Positions 47,507 through 58,675 of a stretch of 64,000 nucleotides of DNA are shown here, piece after piece. Origin of the DNA: Hsuehochloa calcarea (Eukaryota; Streptophyta; Magnoliopsida; Poales; Poaceae); NCBI GenBank assembly GCA_036346395.1, contig CM070615.1, forward strand, positions 10,855,534 through 10,919,533. Direction: 5' to 3'. Numbering within the stretch: position 1 is the first letter of the stretch; every line of letters begins with the position of its first letter. Position numbers and translations under genes: made by a program. Below the pieces are notes generated by a model. It ran no database searches, had not been told where the DNA came from, and saw only the letters and a list, made by a program, of their open reading frames with translations.

Positions 47507-48990
47507 TGGACATAAAATTATCATGTACCATGTCCACCTGAACCTTGGTGTAACACTGCGCCAACTGGGCACCGTGCACCACTATCTCTTCGTAGCATGG
47601 AAACACCACCGCCTTGACCTCAACATGAATGGACTCAACCAAAGACTTGGAGCTCACTGGCGTGGACACGTACAAAATGATACACAATTAGCTAAGTCAT
47701 CCTATAGGTTTATCTTTGGAGCATACAAGGGATGTACATTACCTGGATGAGGTCGATAGGTAATTGGGCGTAGCCATGTTCAGAAATTGTAGACATGGAC
47801 GCGACTCTACACCGATGTTGAGGGGGACTGGCTACATAAATCACGGGAATGTCTTGCGATCGGTTGATGATTTGCTTTATTTGTTCCGGCAATGCTGTTA
47901 TCCGTGCTTAAAATTATGCAGTAATCTGTTCTTCAAAATCTGCTTTCCACTGTTCTTCGCGCTCGGTCTTGGATCTCTTCCGACTCCTATACGCCTCAGA
48001 GTCGTGTGGGAATCCATGCTTCTAAGGTACATAAACCCCAATGTCACGAGTGTGACCTGGGTGCTCCTTGTTTCTCAGGGCCGTGGATAGTGTATCCTTC
48101 TCCCTGACTGGTTCGAAGGAGCCTTGGGATGACTCGGTACTCAGTATTTGCTGCAAGAGGTCATCATATTATATTAGACCCTACAAAGTTATGGACTTAT
48201 TAAAAACTAGGCAGTTCAACATATCTTACCATACGTTGGCACACTCCCTTGTCTACCGGGTTTGTGAAAGAGATGGCGCTCAACGACGTGGTTTTGGCCC
48301 TCGCTCTTCAGTAGTTTCAGCGCGCTCGTCTGTGATCTCAACAAATGGTGGGGAGTCCTCTGACTGGATTGCCAGATCGTCCTCACACATCCATTCAGGG
48401 ATTTTACCCATGTACCCAAAGGTGCCGAGTCTACGGGGGTGAATGTTTTGTGTCTGGATAGCCTTGTGCGCAACACTTTGTTGCTGAAATTCGTCCATTG
48501 TCTTCATGTGCACAAAGGCATCCCATGTATCTGATGACACGAAACAATACTTCACACAGGGCGTCTGATCCTTGTTCATGTACTCCGTGACAAGCTTTCT
48601 CTTGAAGGTCTTCCAAGCGTGTGCCATCGTGAGGACCGCATGACATCGCACGAGTTCAGAGAATTCTGGTGGGATCTCAAATGAAGTTGTAATTTCAGTC
48701 CACAGCTGTGCTTTCTCTTTGTCCATCATATCCTTCCATTTCTGTGTGCTGACGGGGACCCGTTCCCTTTCAAGTATACCACAGGCGGTCCAAAATGTTA
48801 ATGCTGCTTTCTAGGGAAGCAGAGGGACCCTAGAGGGACTAACGGCCGTGATAGCCATTCGGCCCACATGTATTTTTTATATTCTTCTCGCATGTCGCTT
48901 TGGTACCACGTTCCTTGGAGATACTGACGCATTCGGAGACGTCGATGATGACAGGGAAGACTGTGCGGACGCCATCTCATTTACTTGCTA
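47439..48990 (-). pseudogene. CACTA second transposase gene, 5' part
   Basis: Minus strand. From about 48730 a 149-codon frame reads LWTEITTSFEIPPEFSELVR ... WKTFKRKLVTEYM, the pattern of the plant Transposase_24 family found in CACTA second genes. An earlier reading near 48975 (MASAQSSLSSS) may be the true start. A later piece at 47439-47687 (VHDNFMSILLEKRPNEDI) leads into the protease copies. Stops and frame changes between the pieces may be introns or decay. Such proteins bind subterminal repeats in related elements. Confidence 0.72.
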
Positions 48991-49330
48991 TCTCACAAGA
49001 TTAACAAAGCAATATCTTCTTAGGGTCAATCAAAGCAACACAATTTGAAACTTCTTCTAGCACAATCCAAAGCAGTGATCGTACCCAGACAGGAGGCGTG
49101 GATGAAGAGGTAGTCGAGGTCGGGTGAGCGAGGCGTCATCGAGGTCACGGGTGGCGTGGTTGAGGTCGTAGAGGGATGACGCCGGCGACGGGAGGAGGTC
49201 GGGGTCACAGAGGGATGGCACCGGCACGGGGAGGAGGTCGATCGCAGGTCGCAGAGTAGCTCCGAGGAGTAATAACGCAAACCCGGAGAGTAGCTCTGAG
49301 GAGTACGGACACAAACTTTAGCGGAGCCCC

Positions 49331-49340
49331 CTATTTATAA
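49331..49340 (-). promoter_or_regulatory. TATA box before second CACTA gene
   Basis: TTATAAATAG on the minus strand, ~350 bp upstream of the likely start near 48975. It directly abuts the central block of subterminal-type repeats. Confidence 0.55.
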
Positions 49341-49900
49341 ATGTATATCACAGATGGTTCTCTAAAACAACCGTCTGTGATATCATATATCACAGACGGT
49401 TGTATTAAAGAATCGTCTAAGATATGCTTACGACCAGGGGGTGGGTGGTCATAGTAAAGTACTTAGAACTGTCTGTGATAAGATCTATGGTTGTAGGCAA
49501 TCTACGACCACCACGAGCATATCACAGACGGTTCTATTGTAATAGAACCGCCTGTGATTAGCTCTATGGTCATAGGCAAGCTAAGACCACCCCCTGGTCG
49601 TAGGCATATCACAGACGGTTCTGTTCCAGGACCATCTGCGATAAGCGAGTATATCCCAGACTGTTATGTTTAAGAACTACGTGTGATAAGTATCACAGAC
49701 AGTTATATTACGGAACTGTCTATGATGCTCAACGTGAGAATTTTTGGACGCGTGCGTGGGAGGTAAAAAAATTTACCTCCTTATTAAGGAATCACTGTGC
49801 TACATATATCACAGACGGTGTATTACACTAAACCGCATGTGATAGTTCCGTCTATATCCGAAAAATTACTATTATGTTTTTCGGCAAGCCTTACGAAATG
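49340..49900. repeat. Central CACTA-type repeat block
   Basis: ATCACAGACGGTT units in both directions, as at the element ends, but located between the two genes. Includes a repeated phrase 'GGTCGTAGGC/ACCACC' (49430-49600). The right edge matches the left-end block (TTTTTCGGCAAGCCTTACG near 49878). Confidence 0.85.
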
Positions 49901-50059
49901 CTAGCCATGCTCCTTAAAAAAAAGAAAGCGGATATAATCATAGATGGAATAATTTTTAAATTAGTGAATCAATTACAATAGAATAATTCCTTAGTTACAT
50001 GCGTTGAGTTTCTTCATTACAATTGAATAATTTTTCAAATAGGTGTTCATTACTCTTGG

Positions 50060-53050
50060 CTATTTCATTTTAAAAAACAACCATTCATAATGATCGAACC
50101 GCATATAACTAGCTTCAACACTCAGTTCTTCCTCGAGCCTGATGCCGTCTCTAAAAGGAGGAAACTCGTCAAATTAATTATACCCTTTCTCATCCATGAC
50201 ATTCTCAACTCCAACAATCCTTGTTTTCCATGAAGAACTATGTGGTGGTTCTTATTTGCCGGGTCATTTACGTAAAAAACTTGAACAACTTGATTAGTGA
50301 GTATGAATGGTTAGTCCTTATATCCGACACATTCGAGGTCCACAGTAGTGACGTCGTACTTGTCGACCTTCGCACCCTATGGAAGTTTGACCCAATGGCA
50401 CCGAAATAGGGGGATCTTTAAAAGTACCTAGTCGAGCTCCCAAATCTCCTCTACGAACCCATAGTAAGAGCTCAATCCAGCAGTATTAAACTGCTCGTGA
50501 AATGCATCTATGCAGACACCGCTATTTTGGACTGTGTTATTTCTATCTTGAGCTGTCGTATAAAATATGTACCAATTTATGTTGTATCCTTGCCATGTCA
50601 CAATTGTAAATTTTGAACCTTTTTTCAACCATAGCAACATATCATCACTTGATGACGGCCCCCAGTGAATCACACCTTTAACGATTCGTTGAACCGACAG
50701 TTGTGCTCTCTCGTGATCCAAACCTTTGACCGGCCTGGATTCTGTTGGTGTAGCAAGTCTTTGTGCTCGTCGATGTATGGAGGCACTTGGGTCATGGGTT
50801 GCAAGACCGTGAAATGGGCTCGAGCGTACATGTCAAAATCAAGAGTGATTGCTTTCCTTCAGATGGTCCCGATACCCTCCAGCCTCCCCTCGTGACAAGA
50901 TAGAGGCACACCTATCGGTTCCACCTGAGCCCTGTAGTCGACGTCGAACTCAATGACCTCTTTGGTTGCATAACCTTCGATGATGCTGCCCTCGGGCGGA
51001 GATCGATTCCGTATATAAGTCTTGAGAATTCCCATGTACCTCTCGAATGGGTACATATGACGTAGGAACACATGACTGCATATCTTTATCTCTTTCACAA
51101 GGTGACCAATGAGATGGACCATAATATCAAAAATGATAGAGGGAAATACATCTTAAGATGATATAGAGTCGTCACCACCTTGGCCTGCAGAGCATCTAGT
51201 CCTTGGGGATCGATGACCTTCTTAGCAATTGAGTTAAAGAAATAACACAGCCTCATGATTACCACTTGAATCTTGTTCGGCAAAATACTTCTAATTGCAT
51301 CAGGAAACATTTGTGTCATCAGCACATAACAATCATGAGACTTCACATCAATTAATTTCAAATATTCCATATAAACAAGTTTCTTCATGCTGGCAGAGTA
51401 ACCAGACAAAACTTTCACATCATGTAAGCTATGACACAATTCCTTTCTCTCAGCCTTGCACAGAGTGTAGCAAGCTGGGGGAAGGAAAGTTCATCCTTTA
51501 TCGGTCTCTTTCGATGCTAACTTGGTCTTTATATTCATATCAACAAAGTCACGTCGTGCGCTGACACCATCCATTGTTTTGTCACGAATGTTCAGTAAGA
51601 GACCAATCAAGCTATCACATACATTCTTCTCCACGTGCATGACGTCGATGCAGTGGCAAACTTCTAAGTGCTACCAATAAGGTAAGTCCCAAAAAATTGA
51701 TCGCTTCTTCCAGATTTTCTTCTGATGGGTTCTCAATTTACGTCCCTTTCCAAGCACAACATCGATATACTTAACCATATCATAGACCTCGTTCCCTTTA
51801 AAAGCCATTGGAAGTGAATCGTCCTCCTTATTTCTATCGAATTGTTTCTTCATATTGCGTTATGGGTGATACCTGGGAAGGAATCTACGGTGATGCATGT
51901 ACACAGTTTTACGCGAGTTGTTCAGCCACACACTTTGGGTATCATGTAAGAAGTGCAGGCATGCTTTGGTTTCTTTTGTACTGAACCCTGACAGGCTACC
52001 AAGGGTAGAAAATTCATTGATGGTGCAGAACAATATGGCACGTAAAGCGAAGTTCTCTCATTTGTACACATCCCATACCCGTACCCCTTAATTCCAGAGT
52101 GTCACAAGACCTTCCAGTAATGGTGCTAGGTACATATCAATATTGTTCCCAGGTTGCTTCATCCCTTAGGTAAGCAGTAACATCAAAATATACTTCCGCT
52201 TCATATACAGCCAAGGAGGAAGGTTGTACATACATAGATTCACGTGTCAGGTGCTATGCCGGCTACTTATCTTACCGAAAGGATTCATTCTATCTTTACT
52301 CAAAGCAAATCTTATATTCCTCGATTCCGCGTTGAAGTCTTTGAAGCTCCTATCAAAGTTTCTCCACTGGGTAAAATCAGCAGGGTGTCTTATCTTTCCA
52401 TCTTTCTTACGCTCCTCCGCGTGACAACGCAACAATCCTGCGTCCTTTCGGTTCATAAATAAATGCTTCAAATGGAGAATTATAGGAAAATACCATAACA
52501 CCTTAGCAGGAGGTCCTTGCTTCACCTCGATGCCCTCGCCGTCACCGTAGTGATTCTTACGCTTGTATCGGGATGATTTGCACACCGGACATACATACGT
52601 ATCTGCATACTCTTTATGGTAGAGGATACAATCGTTTGGGTGTGCATGTATTCTTTCTACTTCCATTCCGAATGAACATAGAACCTTCTTGGCTTAGTAG
52701 GTGGTTCTGGGCAACACATTTCCACTAGGAGACCTAGTAACACCGTGAAACTTTTGTCGGACCAACCATTACTTGCCTTCAAATTGAGCAGTTCAAGTAC
52801 GGATGACAATCTTGTGTATTCCGGCTTAGCAGCCTGGGAACAAAGATTTCACCGAGTCCTCCATTAAGCCCTCGAATTTACCAAACTCTCTCTCACTATA
52901 GTCCCCTTCTGCATCACGTAGTATCTGATCTAGATTGTCATCATGCGACCTACCCTCATCGAAAGCCCAGTCCACATCCGACGGCATATCGTTGTCTCCC
53001 TCGACGATGTTACTACCAGATAATCTTCTCTTCCGTGGATGGTCCAACAC
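50060..53050 (-). pseudogene. CACTA transposase TNP2
   Basis: Minus strand, several frames. The N-terminus near 53050 ends in FPGC. Then HPNDCILYHKEYAD ... CPVCKSSRYK (52666 on), FPIILHLKHLF, RHPADFTQWRNFD and NPFGKISS, the hallmark order of TNP2. Further left: IDVVLGKGRK, the DVMHVEKNVCDS region near 51630, PFERYMGILKTYIRNR (51040), and the C-terminal domain with YYGFVEEIWELD (50440) and VDKYDVTTVDLE (50350). The gene reaches about 50060. Stops and frame changes throughout make it a pseudogene as read, although some breaks could be introns. TNP2 is the catalytic transposase of CACTA elements. Confidence 0.88.
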
Positions 53051-53439
53051 GTATACTCCTTTTTGAAACCCCTTCGAATTAAGTGCCTTTCGATCTACGT
53101 CGGGTTGGTAAACATCTTCAGATTATCGCAGTGAATGCATGGACAATACATAAACTTTATCCCCTTCTTCAACATATCATGCTCGGTAGCTCTTCTGAAA
53201 GCAAACACACCATCAATGTACTCTGCACTCACACGGTTCTCAACGTACATCTAGCTTCGGTCCATCAGTACTACACACATAACAAATTATAGATTAATGT
53301 ACACAACTACACAATACAAGACAAGTCAATGTATATATGCATGCTGCTTCATCATTATTCTATATATTGTAAATCTTAACTGCCAATTAATAACCACTCC
53401 TTGGATGATAAACCTAGATTACATAACGCACATAATTAT

Positions 53440-54025
53440 AAGCAAATACTAACCTTAGATCACCAAGAATAAATAGATCTACAAGCACACATTTACAAAT
53501 CTACTATATTTAATTCTTTCACCGAATGCCCCAGCGTCGGTCGCCTCCTTCAAAGCAGTCGTGCGCAGACGGTTCTGTTCGGAGTCACTATAGATAGATA
53601 TGTCTAGAGTCGATTGAGACGACCAGATATTTAATTACGCATATCACAGGCCGTTCTTAAAAAGAAATGTCTGTGATACGTATCACAGATGATTTTAAAT
53701 AACAACCGTCTGTAATAATCTTAGGCCTCACATACGGTTATTGTTATGAAACGTCTGTGATATTTATCACAGACGGTTCATAACAATAACCGTCTTTGAA
53801 ACTGTATACGTATCACAGACAAGAACCGTCTGTGATATGCGTTATTAAATATCTGATCGTCCCCTCAGATCTAGATCTATCTGTAGTGTGAAATGTCTCT
53901 GATACATATGCGGCTACTTTGAAGGAGGCGTCCGGCTCTAGGGCGTGTTTGGTGAAAAAATACCATAGATTTTCAAGTGTGCTTGTAGATCTATTTGTTC
54001 TTGGTGATCTAAGGTTAATATTCCT
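53440..54025. repeat. Large inverted repeat around CACTA ends
   Basis: Arms of nearly 300 bp face each other around ~53737. For example ACCTTAGATCACCAAGAA (53451) matches the reverse of TTCTTGGTGATCTAAGGT (53998). Inside are two CACTA-type ends: CACTATAGATAGAT at 53586 and ATCTATCTGTAGTG ending at 53888. Confidence 0.82.
53586..53888. mobile_element. CACTA right end or small CACTA-like element
   Basis: 303 bp bounded by CACTATAGATAG and its near reverse complement, filled with CACAGACGG units. The flanks (AGT and TGA) are not a 3 bp duplication. It may be two ends from inverted copies rather than one transposition unit. Confidence 0.6.
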
Positions 54026-54029
54026 TTGT

Positions 54030-54478
54030 CTCTGATGCGGCTACTTTGAAGAAGACGGTGAGTACGCCTAAGAAAGAAACCAATCTACCACAAAGTATGA
54101 TCTTTTTTCGGTTGTCGTCCATGCAGCATGAGGTGATGACACAGTAGCCACGGCCTATTTCATCGAATCTGACACACTGTCCTGGCAGCCATGCTTGCTG
54201 AACTTGTAGGGGCCGGTCATACCGTGATTGTATTCCAGCTTGGCACACTCTTAGTTCATTATCATTCTCTGGCTAGTCGGTATGACCAGCCCCTGCAAGT
54301 TCAAGAAGTATGGCTGTCACGAGAGTGTGTCAGGTTCGATGAAGTAGGCTGTGGCTACTGTCTTATCACCTCATGCTACATGGACAACCCCCTGAAAAAA
54401 TTATACTTCGTGGTGGGCTTAGTTGTTTTCTTAGGTATACTCGTTGTCTTCTTCAAAGCAGTCGCGCTTATCAGAGAT
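54030..54478. repeat. Inverted duplication of a coding-like segment
   Basis: Arms 54030-54226 (minus sense) and 54279-54478 (plus sense) are separated by ~52 bp. Both arms are open and give related peptides: SRYDRPLQVQQAW with VRFDEIGRGYCVITSC on the minus arm, SRYDQPLQVQEVW with VRFDEVGCGYCLITSC on the plus arm. Each is followed by a hydrophobic stretch resembling a membrane segment. I do not recognise the protein. A transcript through both arms would fold into a long hairpin. A shorter, more decayed third copy lies near 55498-55640. Confidence 0.75.
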
Positions 54479-54479
54479 A

Positions 54480-54688
54480 GTTCTTGTTAAAAACCGTATG
54501 TGATAAACATCACATACGGTTCCAATTAAAAACGTCTATGATACATACACATCACAGACGGTTCTTGTCAATAACTGTCTATGATAAATACATATCATAG
54601 ACGGTTGTAGTTTATATCCGCATGTGATACTTCCTTCTATATCTAAAAAATGTTCTGTTTTTCGGCTACTAGCATCAGGTGTATCACT
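54480..54688. repeat. CACTA-type repeat block
   Basis: Degenerate CACAGACGG units, then the phrase CTTCTATATCTAAAAAATG...TTTTTCGGCTACTAGCATC (54631-54688). A second copy of that phrase lies in the same direction at 55109-55168. Confidence 0.75.
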
Positions 54689-55108
54689 AAAAAACCGCTA
54701 ATTTTATAAGTAGTTCAACACCTGTGCAAAGAACTTAGCGTACTCATGCCTAATCCTATAGTCGTAGCTGCGGAAGACGACGTAGTCGTCGCATTCCATC
54801 ACGTCGTAGCCGGTGCTCGTGCACCGGTGGCCATCCTCCGACAGCGCCCACACCCGACCCAGCGGCCTGACCATCATCCACATCGCCGCCTAGACCGCGT
54901 CAGCAGCCACTAGCCTTCGGCACCGCTTGCACTCCCTGTTGGTCATCTTGGCCATCTTGCACCCCACCCGGCTCGCCCCGACGGGCCGATGTATTGCTTC
55001 CAAACATCACGCCCTTGTCGGCCGTGTAGAGGACAAGGCGAGCACGAGGCCGCGACCTTGTGCACCGCAACGCCCACCGCTCGAGGAACACGAGGCCGCA
55101 TCGCATGT
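54689..55108 (-). pseudogene. Captured GC-rich gene fragment
   Basis: GC-rich DNA unlike its neighbours, set between two directly repeated CACTA-type phrases. On the minus strand one frame reads MTNRECKRCRRLVAADAV, a stop, then GHRCTSTGYDVMECDDYVVF and RIRHEYAKFFAQVLNY. Composition and codon-like pattern suggest a host exon piece picked up by a CACTA element, as in Pack-CACTA transposons. I do not recognise the parent gene. A different frame upstream (MRCGLVFLERWALRC) may also belong. Confidence 0.5.
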
Positions 55109-55361
55109 CCTTCCATATCTAAAAATATTCTATTTTTTCTAGCTAGCATCATATATCGAAGTATCACTTTTTATGAAATCAGATATGTATCATAGACAGT
55201 TCTTAACAAGAACTGTATGTGACATTCTACGACCATCGATCAGTTCAAAACTATTATCTGTAAATATCTATCACAGATGGTTTTTAACAAGAGCTGTCTA
55301 TGATATGTGCCATTAAATATCTAGTCATCCCCTCAGAACTAGATATGATCTATCTGTAGTG
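55109..55361. repeat. CACTA-type terminus, third copy
   Basis: Decayed CACAGACGG units ending in ATCTATCTGTAGTG at 55361, as at 53888. The sequence beyond it (55362-55500) copies the flank at 53889-54030. End and flank were therefore duplicated together. Confidence 0.7.
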
Positions 55362-55739
55362 AGAATGTGATACATATGTGGGTGCTTTGAAGGAGATGGC
55401 CGGCTCTGGGCGCGTTGGTGAAAGAAATACCTTAGATTTTCAAGTGTGCTAGATCTGCTATTTGTTCTTGGTGATCTAAGGTTAGAATTCCTTTGTCTCT
55501 AATGCGGCTGCTTTTTTCGGCGGTCGTCCATGCAGCATGAGGAGTATGGGATAGCAGCCATGCCAACTTCATCGATCAAGAATACAAGTTCAAGAAGCAT
55601 GGCTACCACGAGAGCGCATGAAGAGACTAGGCTACTTCACCAGTATTCCTCCAGACACAACTGCAGGCCTCTGATGTGCCACGCAACATGTAGCATCCAC
55701 CTCCTCATGTTGCTCCAGACCCATCCGTGACGTGACAAA
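55362..55739. other. Copy of the flank and coding-arm segment
   Basis: It repeats 53889-54340 in shortened form: TTTGAAGGAG, TTTCAAGTGTGC, TTGTTCTTGGTGATCTAAGG, then a degraded piece of the coding arm (GTTCAAGAAGCATGGCTACC). No intact frame. Confidence 0.7.
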
Positions 55740-55920
55740 ACAACATTGTCACGCTACAAGATAAGTCCACTAAAATAACACTTTTTGTCACGCCAGTGGT
55801 GGCGTGAACAAACAATACTGTCACTCCACGGGTGGTGGCGTGACCAAAATAATACTGTCACTCCACAGGTAGTGGCGTGACAGTATTATTTTGTCACACT
55901 ATGGGTGGTGGTATAACCAA
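55740..55920. repeat. GGTGGCGTGAC hairpin repeats
   Basis: Units of ~38 bp with GGTGGCGTGAC...ATACTGTCACTCCAC occur about three times, the last inverted. Positions 55840-55861 and 55877-55897 form a near-perfect 21 bp stem (one base missing in one arm) with a 15-base loop. Probably part of a non-autonomous DNA element. No clear termini seen. Confidence 0.7.
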
Positions 55921-56265
55921 AAGAGTCATAATTGGAAATAAAGTTTGTTGTGGTTAACTTTAAAATAAAATTAATAAAAAGGTAATTAATAAAAAAACTG
56001 TCGCATTTGTAGCACTTCTGAACAAAAAAGTACTAGATTCCTCTGTCAATTCCGAACCAGGTCCCGTCCCTGCACGATTGATCGATCATTGTGCGTACTG
56101 TGTGCACGCGTTTCCGAGATGTGTTCCTCTGCAAATCACGAGCTCCTTAGCCGCAGCCGCTGCCGCTGCATGCCCGGCGCCCCTGCATGTCGCGTACCAA
56201 TCATTGGAACATATGCATATATCTGCTGCTGCGTGCGTGGGCCATGCAGATCGACGCGGACATCA
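55921..56265. other. No gene seen
   Basis: AT-rich start, then mixed sequence around 56040-56265 with two overlapping 60-70 codon frames of no recognisable type. Confidence 0.4.
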
Positions 56266-56749
56266 GAGAGGCGGATCTAGGTAGGTGCATAGGGTGCGGC
56301 CCCAAATAAATATTTTGCTAAAAAATTAAGTATACGATAGATATATTATATGCATATATGCACATGCATGGTCTGCATACATTTGCAACTCTAGTGTTTT
56401 CGTCTTACATTCACAGAGTATAGCGGCGGCACACACGAGCACGTGGTCCATTATAGATAGGACTATCATGGGTGATCAATACTTCAACGATTACTTGGTT
56501 ATATTTGTTGAACACGAGTTTTTTTTCTCTCTATAAGTCAGTATTAATAATGTAATCAAGCGCATTCAAGATACAAAGGAAACCGTGTGAAGTTGTAATT
56601 TTTTTTCTAAAATATTAGTGATTTTTATTGTAGACTAAACAATAAATATAATTTGTTATATTTGAACAATTAAATTTTTATGCTGTGTACTTTGAGTTTT
56701 CATGTTCGCACCTCCAACACCGGAATCATAAATCCACCACTGCCACAGA
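56266..56749. mobile_element. Possible decayed hAT-like element
   Basis: The left edge GAGGCGGATCTAGGTAGG is loosely mirrored on the minus strand by GTGGTGGATTTATGATTC (ending ~56749). This edge style is common in non-autonomous hAT elements of grasses. No clear 8 bp duplication was found, so the call is weak. Confidence 0.3.
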
Positions 56750-57186
56750 CGACTCGGCTAACCTTAGCTATTGATCATCTCATGTCGATCGTCTCCTCTC
56801 CTGGATCACAAACCTGATCCGCAAGTTGCAGAGGCGGCGCCAGGAATAGCTGGCTGGTCAGCTGCTTTCTTTCGGGCGCTGATCCGATCGCATCGACGTA
56901 TCGGATCGAATCTTTCTGTGGCGGGGCGGGCGGGCTAATCATTCCGTCGTCCTCACCGAGCTCTGATTCGCTTCGAATTTTAATGGGCTCGCAGCGAGTG
57001 GACGTGCAGCCTCGTCAGCCACACGGCGCGCGCGATCTACAGTGGGATTTTGTCGGCGTGACCGTACGCCGGCGCGTGCATCCTGAGCGCGTATGGAGCT
57101 ACGCAAGATCGTCCAAGTGGATTCGATCGAGCTGCATGCATGGCCCTTTTTTGACTCTGCGTGATAATATCCAGGAATGTCGGCAG
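56750..57186. other. No gene recognised
   Basis: GC-richer DNA with a 72-codon open frame (56983-57201, +) that matches nothing I know. Could be host intergenic sequence. Confidence 0.4.
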
Positions 57187-58190
57187 CAATATTGGGAATA
57201 GTCCTATCTTACTTATGGAAAGTAAAAAAGCACAAGTCGGTTGTTATAGGGTTTGCATGCGGCAGCCAGTGGGTTTAGTTGTGTTCAGTCCGCTCGGACT
57301 TGTAATCAAGGGAGTAAACCCAGTTGGATCTAGACATGTGACCAGAGTCCAATCATATACAATTAGTATCGGAGTCCCGAAGTCTAACATCTCCAGAATG
57401 TTAGAAATAGTCTTACATTGGTAATAAGTGTGAGAGAGACCCCACCTATTAGACTGTTCTTTTGAGGGATAAGGCCAAATACCACTTATAACGCTATTGT
57501 TATAGGGCTTGCATGCAGCAACCTGTGGCTTAGTTGTGTTCAGCCCGTTTGGTCCTGTGATACGGGGAGTAAACCCAGTTGGACCTGGTATGCGGCCAGG
57601 GTCCAATCCAACAATAAATATTGGGAATAGTCTCACATTGGTTGTGGGAAGAAAAAGAGCACCACTTATAAGTGTTAAGGAGTTCTCACCCATTGGACTA
57701 GTCTTTTTGGGGGAGAAGGCTCAATACTACTTATAAGGTTGTTGTTATAGAGCTTGTATGAGGTAGTCCGTGAGTTTAGTTGTGTTCAGCCTATTTGGAC
57801 CAGTGGCCCGGGAAATAAATCCGGTTGGACCTAGACATATGACTAGGTTCGATCCAACAATTGGTATAAGTGCTCAGGTGTCTAACATCTCCTTGGATTT
57901 CATAGTTGCGAAAGTACACAATCGATGTGTGAGGAGGAGAATGTTAGAAATAGTTCTACATTGGTTGTGGAAAAGAAAAAATCACAACTTATACGTGCGA
58001 GGTATAACTCACCCATTAAACTAGTTTTTTTGAGGGAGAATGCCCGATACCATTTATAAAACTGTTGCTATAAGGTTTGTATACGGTAGCCTATGAACTT
58101 AGCTGTGTTTAGCCCATTTATATCTGTGGCCTAAAAAAATAAACCCGATTGAACCTATGTGTCCTGATCCGATCCAACGAGCAGTCGGAA
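57187..58190 (+). repeat. Tandem array resembling a TRIM element
   Basis: Four related units begin near 57189, 57398, 57617 and 57940, each with T(A/G)TTRGRAATAGT...CATTGG near its start and GGTCCAATCCAACAA near its end. After units 1 and 3 come a primer-site-like TTAGTATCGGAGTCC and TTGGTATAAGTGC, then a short spacer and, in unit 3, a purine tract GAGGAGGAGAA just before the next unit. This is the layout of very small LTR elements (TRIM): LTR, primer site, short middle, purine tract, LTR. No coding capacity. Confidence 0.55.
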
Positions 58191-58425
58191 GATTCTTATT
58201 TCGACCGTAAGGTCTAAATTAGGTACGTATGTGCGTCTTGTGGTTCGCGCCAACCCAATCTCAGTCCACATACATGGTCAAAAAGTACAATTTTTTATTG
58301 GGAAAAAGATCTTGTAATACATGCCTACATGATAGATATACAGCAGATCGACCCTTATTTTAGATTGGTCTATTTGGAACAAGGTTTAACAAAATGTTAG
58401 GTGCTAGTCGGGTGATAGCCCGGTG

Positions 58426-58675
58426 TGTAATATCCTATTTATTTAAAGCTTAGAAAAAATAAAGAGAAAAGAAAAAAAGAGAGAGCACATAAAAGAGTGG
58501 GTCGAGCCTAGGCCCAACCGAGTCCAAGATGGACTCAGCGTGGGGGCCATGTGCGCTGTATATAAGAGGAGGTGGCAGCCAACCCTGCCCTAGACACCAG
58601 CAACACAATTCTCTTGCCCTAGCCCCCTGCCGCACCAGCCTTCCTGCCACTATCGCCTACCGCGCCAAGCCACGC
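58426..58675 (+). mobile_element. LTR promoter fragment
   Basis: It starts TGTAATATCC and reaches a TATA box TATATAAG (58559-58566) and a CT-rich leader, then is cut by a CACTA end. Probably the first 250 bp of a gypsy-type LTR. Confidence 0.55.

Larger units (their letters stand above)
35755..53888 (-). mobile_element. CACTA (En/Spm-type) transposon complex
   Basis: The left end reads TACTACAGAGAGGG (first base changed from the usual C). The right end, read on the minus strand, begins CACTACAGATAG. Both lead into subterminal arrays of ATCACAGACGG in both orientations. Two genes run leftward: TNP2 (50060-53050) and a second gene with transposase-like and Ulp1-like parts (44591-48990). The expected 3 bp target duplication does not match (CTC against TGA), and subterminal repeats also occur in the middle (49340-49900). 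This may therefore be two fused elements rather than one. Confidence 0.75.

Noticed and set aside
47764..48442. Plus-strand open frames of 108 and 124 codons
   Set aside because: Shadows of the minus-strand CACTA gene, which has recognisable protein families on the other strand.
56983..57201. 72-codon open frame as a small host gene
   Set aside because: No recognisable domain, no promoter or splice evidence, and it runs into the repeat array at its end.
57187..58190. Cassandra element (TRIM with 5S RNA-like LTR)
   Set aside because: No 5S rRNA promoter-like segment could be found in the units.
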